A DNA stretch of 5,477 nt from Chitinophagaceae bacterium (GTDB lineage Bacteria > Bacteroidota > Bacteroidia > Chitinophagales > Chitinophagaceae), in contig JACVCQ010000201.1 of NCBI GenBank assembly GCA_016741945.1, forward strand, positions 1 to 5,477. The letters are read 5' to 3'. Below the pieces are notes generated by a model that was not told where the DNA came from, ran no database searches, and saw nothing but the letters and a program-made list of their open reading frames with translations. Numbering within the stretch: position 1 is the first letter of the stretch; each line of letters starts with the position of its first letter. Below, one piece after another: positions 5,053 to 5,477 of this stretch. A program made the position numbers and the translations under genes.

Positions 5053-5477
5053 ATGAAAATGAAATTTTTCTCTTTTGCCATCGCATTGCTGATGGGGGCA
5101 TTTGTTACGGTATCTGCACAAAAAACTGTAGTAGATGTAGCTGTTGGTTCTAAAGCACACAGCACATTGGTTGCTGCAGTAAAAGCTGCCGGACTGGTTG
5201 AAACCTTACAAGGTGCTGGTCCTTTTACTGTATTTGCTCCTGTGAATGATGCATTTGGTAAATTACCTGCCGGTACTGTTGAAAGCTTATTAAAGCCTGA
5301 AAATAAAGCTCAGTTGACTAAAATCCTGACTTACCATGTAGTTGCAGGTAACTTGGATGCTGCTGCTGTCGTAAAAGCTATCAAAGATGGTAAAGGTAAA
5401 GTGGTAGTAAAAACAGTAAGTGGTGGTTCTTTGACAGCTTCTTTAAAAGATGGCAAAGTAATCCTGACTGATGAAAA
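5053..5477 (+). CDS. Secreted fasciclin (FAS1) domain protein, 3' end outside the window
   Basis: The first 141 residues are visible and no stop is reached before the window edge. Residues 1-22 form a signal peptide (MKMKFFSFAIALLMGAFV, then TVSA) with likely cleavage before Q23, so the mature protein is exported to the periplasm or beyond. A FAS1 domain starts near residue 26. It shows the HSTLVAAVKAAGLVETL helix region (36-52), the conserved H1 motif GPFTVFAPVNDAF (56-68) and the YHVVAG of the H2 region (94-99). FAS1 domains mediate adhesion and matrix interactions in many organisms; the role of small bacterial ones is mostly unknown. By comparison with the domain length, some 35-50 residues are missing. 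The leader is A-rich without a Shine-Dalgarno sequence. The ATG at 5059 (residue 3) is an alternative start. Confidence 0.93.
   Translation, partial: MKMKFFSFAIALLMGAFVTVSAQKTVVDVAVGSKAHSTLVAAVKAAGLVETLQGAGPFTVFAPVNDAFGKLPAGTVESLLKPENKAQLTKILTYHVVAGNLDAAAVVKAIKDGKGKVVVKTVSGGSLTASLKDGKVILTDE

Noticed and set aside
4897..5160. Minus-strand open frame overlapping the start of the fasciclin gene
   Set aside because: It is antisense to a clear signal peptide and FAS1 domain and shows no protein motif; its last codons lie in the second repeat array.

Overview
The window looks like a chromosomal segment of a Bacteroidota bacterium, probably close to Chitinophagaceae. This rests on several signs: moderate-to-low GC, A-rich leaders with little or no Shine-Dalgarno sequence, a TAnnTTTG-type -7 box in front of pdhA, Bacteroidota-style proteins (a zinc-cysteine-free sirtuin, a TPR protein next to ribH, a secreted fasciclin protein), and heptanucleotide tandem repeats between genes. 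The genus is inference; no rRNA or other marker is present.

Layout. Positions 66-4046 hold six genes, all on the minus strand and read right to left. They are pdhA (pyruvate dehydrogenase E1 alpha), a membrane-anchored TPR protein, ribH (lumazine synthase), a LutA-like two-CCG-domain Fe-S protein, an EVE-domain protein and a CobB-type sirtuin. After the 45-nt gap behind pdhA the spacings are a 1-nt overlap, 3, 21 and 7 nt, so the last five are almost certainly co-transcribed and pdhA may lead the unit. Next, a hairpin at 4171-4201 ends a separate minus-strand gene (4220-4699) for a conserved protein of unknown function. A 353-bp divergent intergenic region (4700-5052) carries two 7-bp-period tandem arrays and a large AT-rich dyad. 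It is followed by a plus-strand fasciclin (FAS1) protein that runs off the right edge.

How the genes relate. The cluster is mainly housekeeping: acetyl-CoA production, riboflavin synthesis, a likely envelope or translocon-associated TPR protein, a possible lactate-oxidation component, and two small proteins (EVE, Sir2). The shared theme is at most redox and acyl metabolism, and that is inference.

I see no convincing new multi-gene system. The points most worth a second look are the sirtuin's early stop with a changed FGE motif, the paired heptamer arrays, the probable GTG start of pdhA placed just downstream of a -7 box, the nested dyad before the fasciclin gene, and the uncharacterised CNCG-motif protein.
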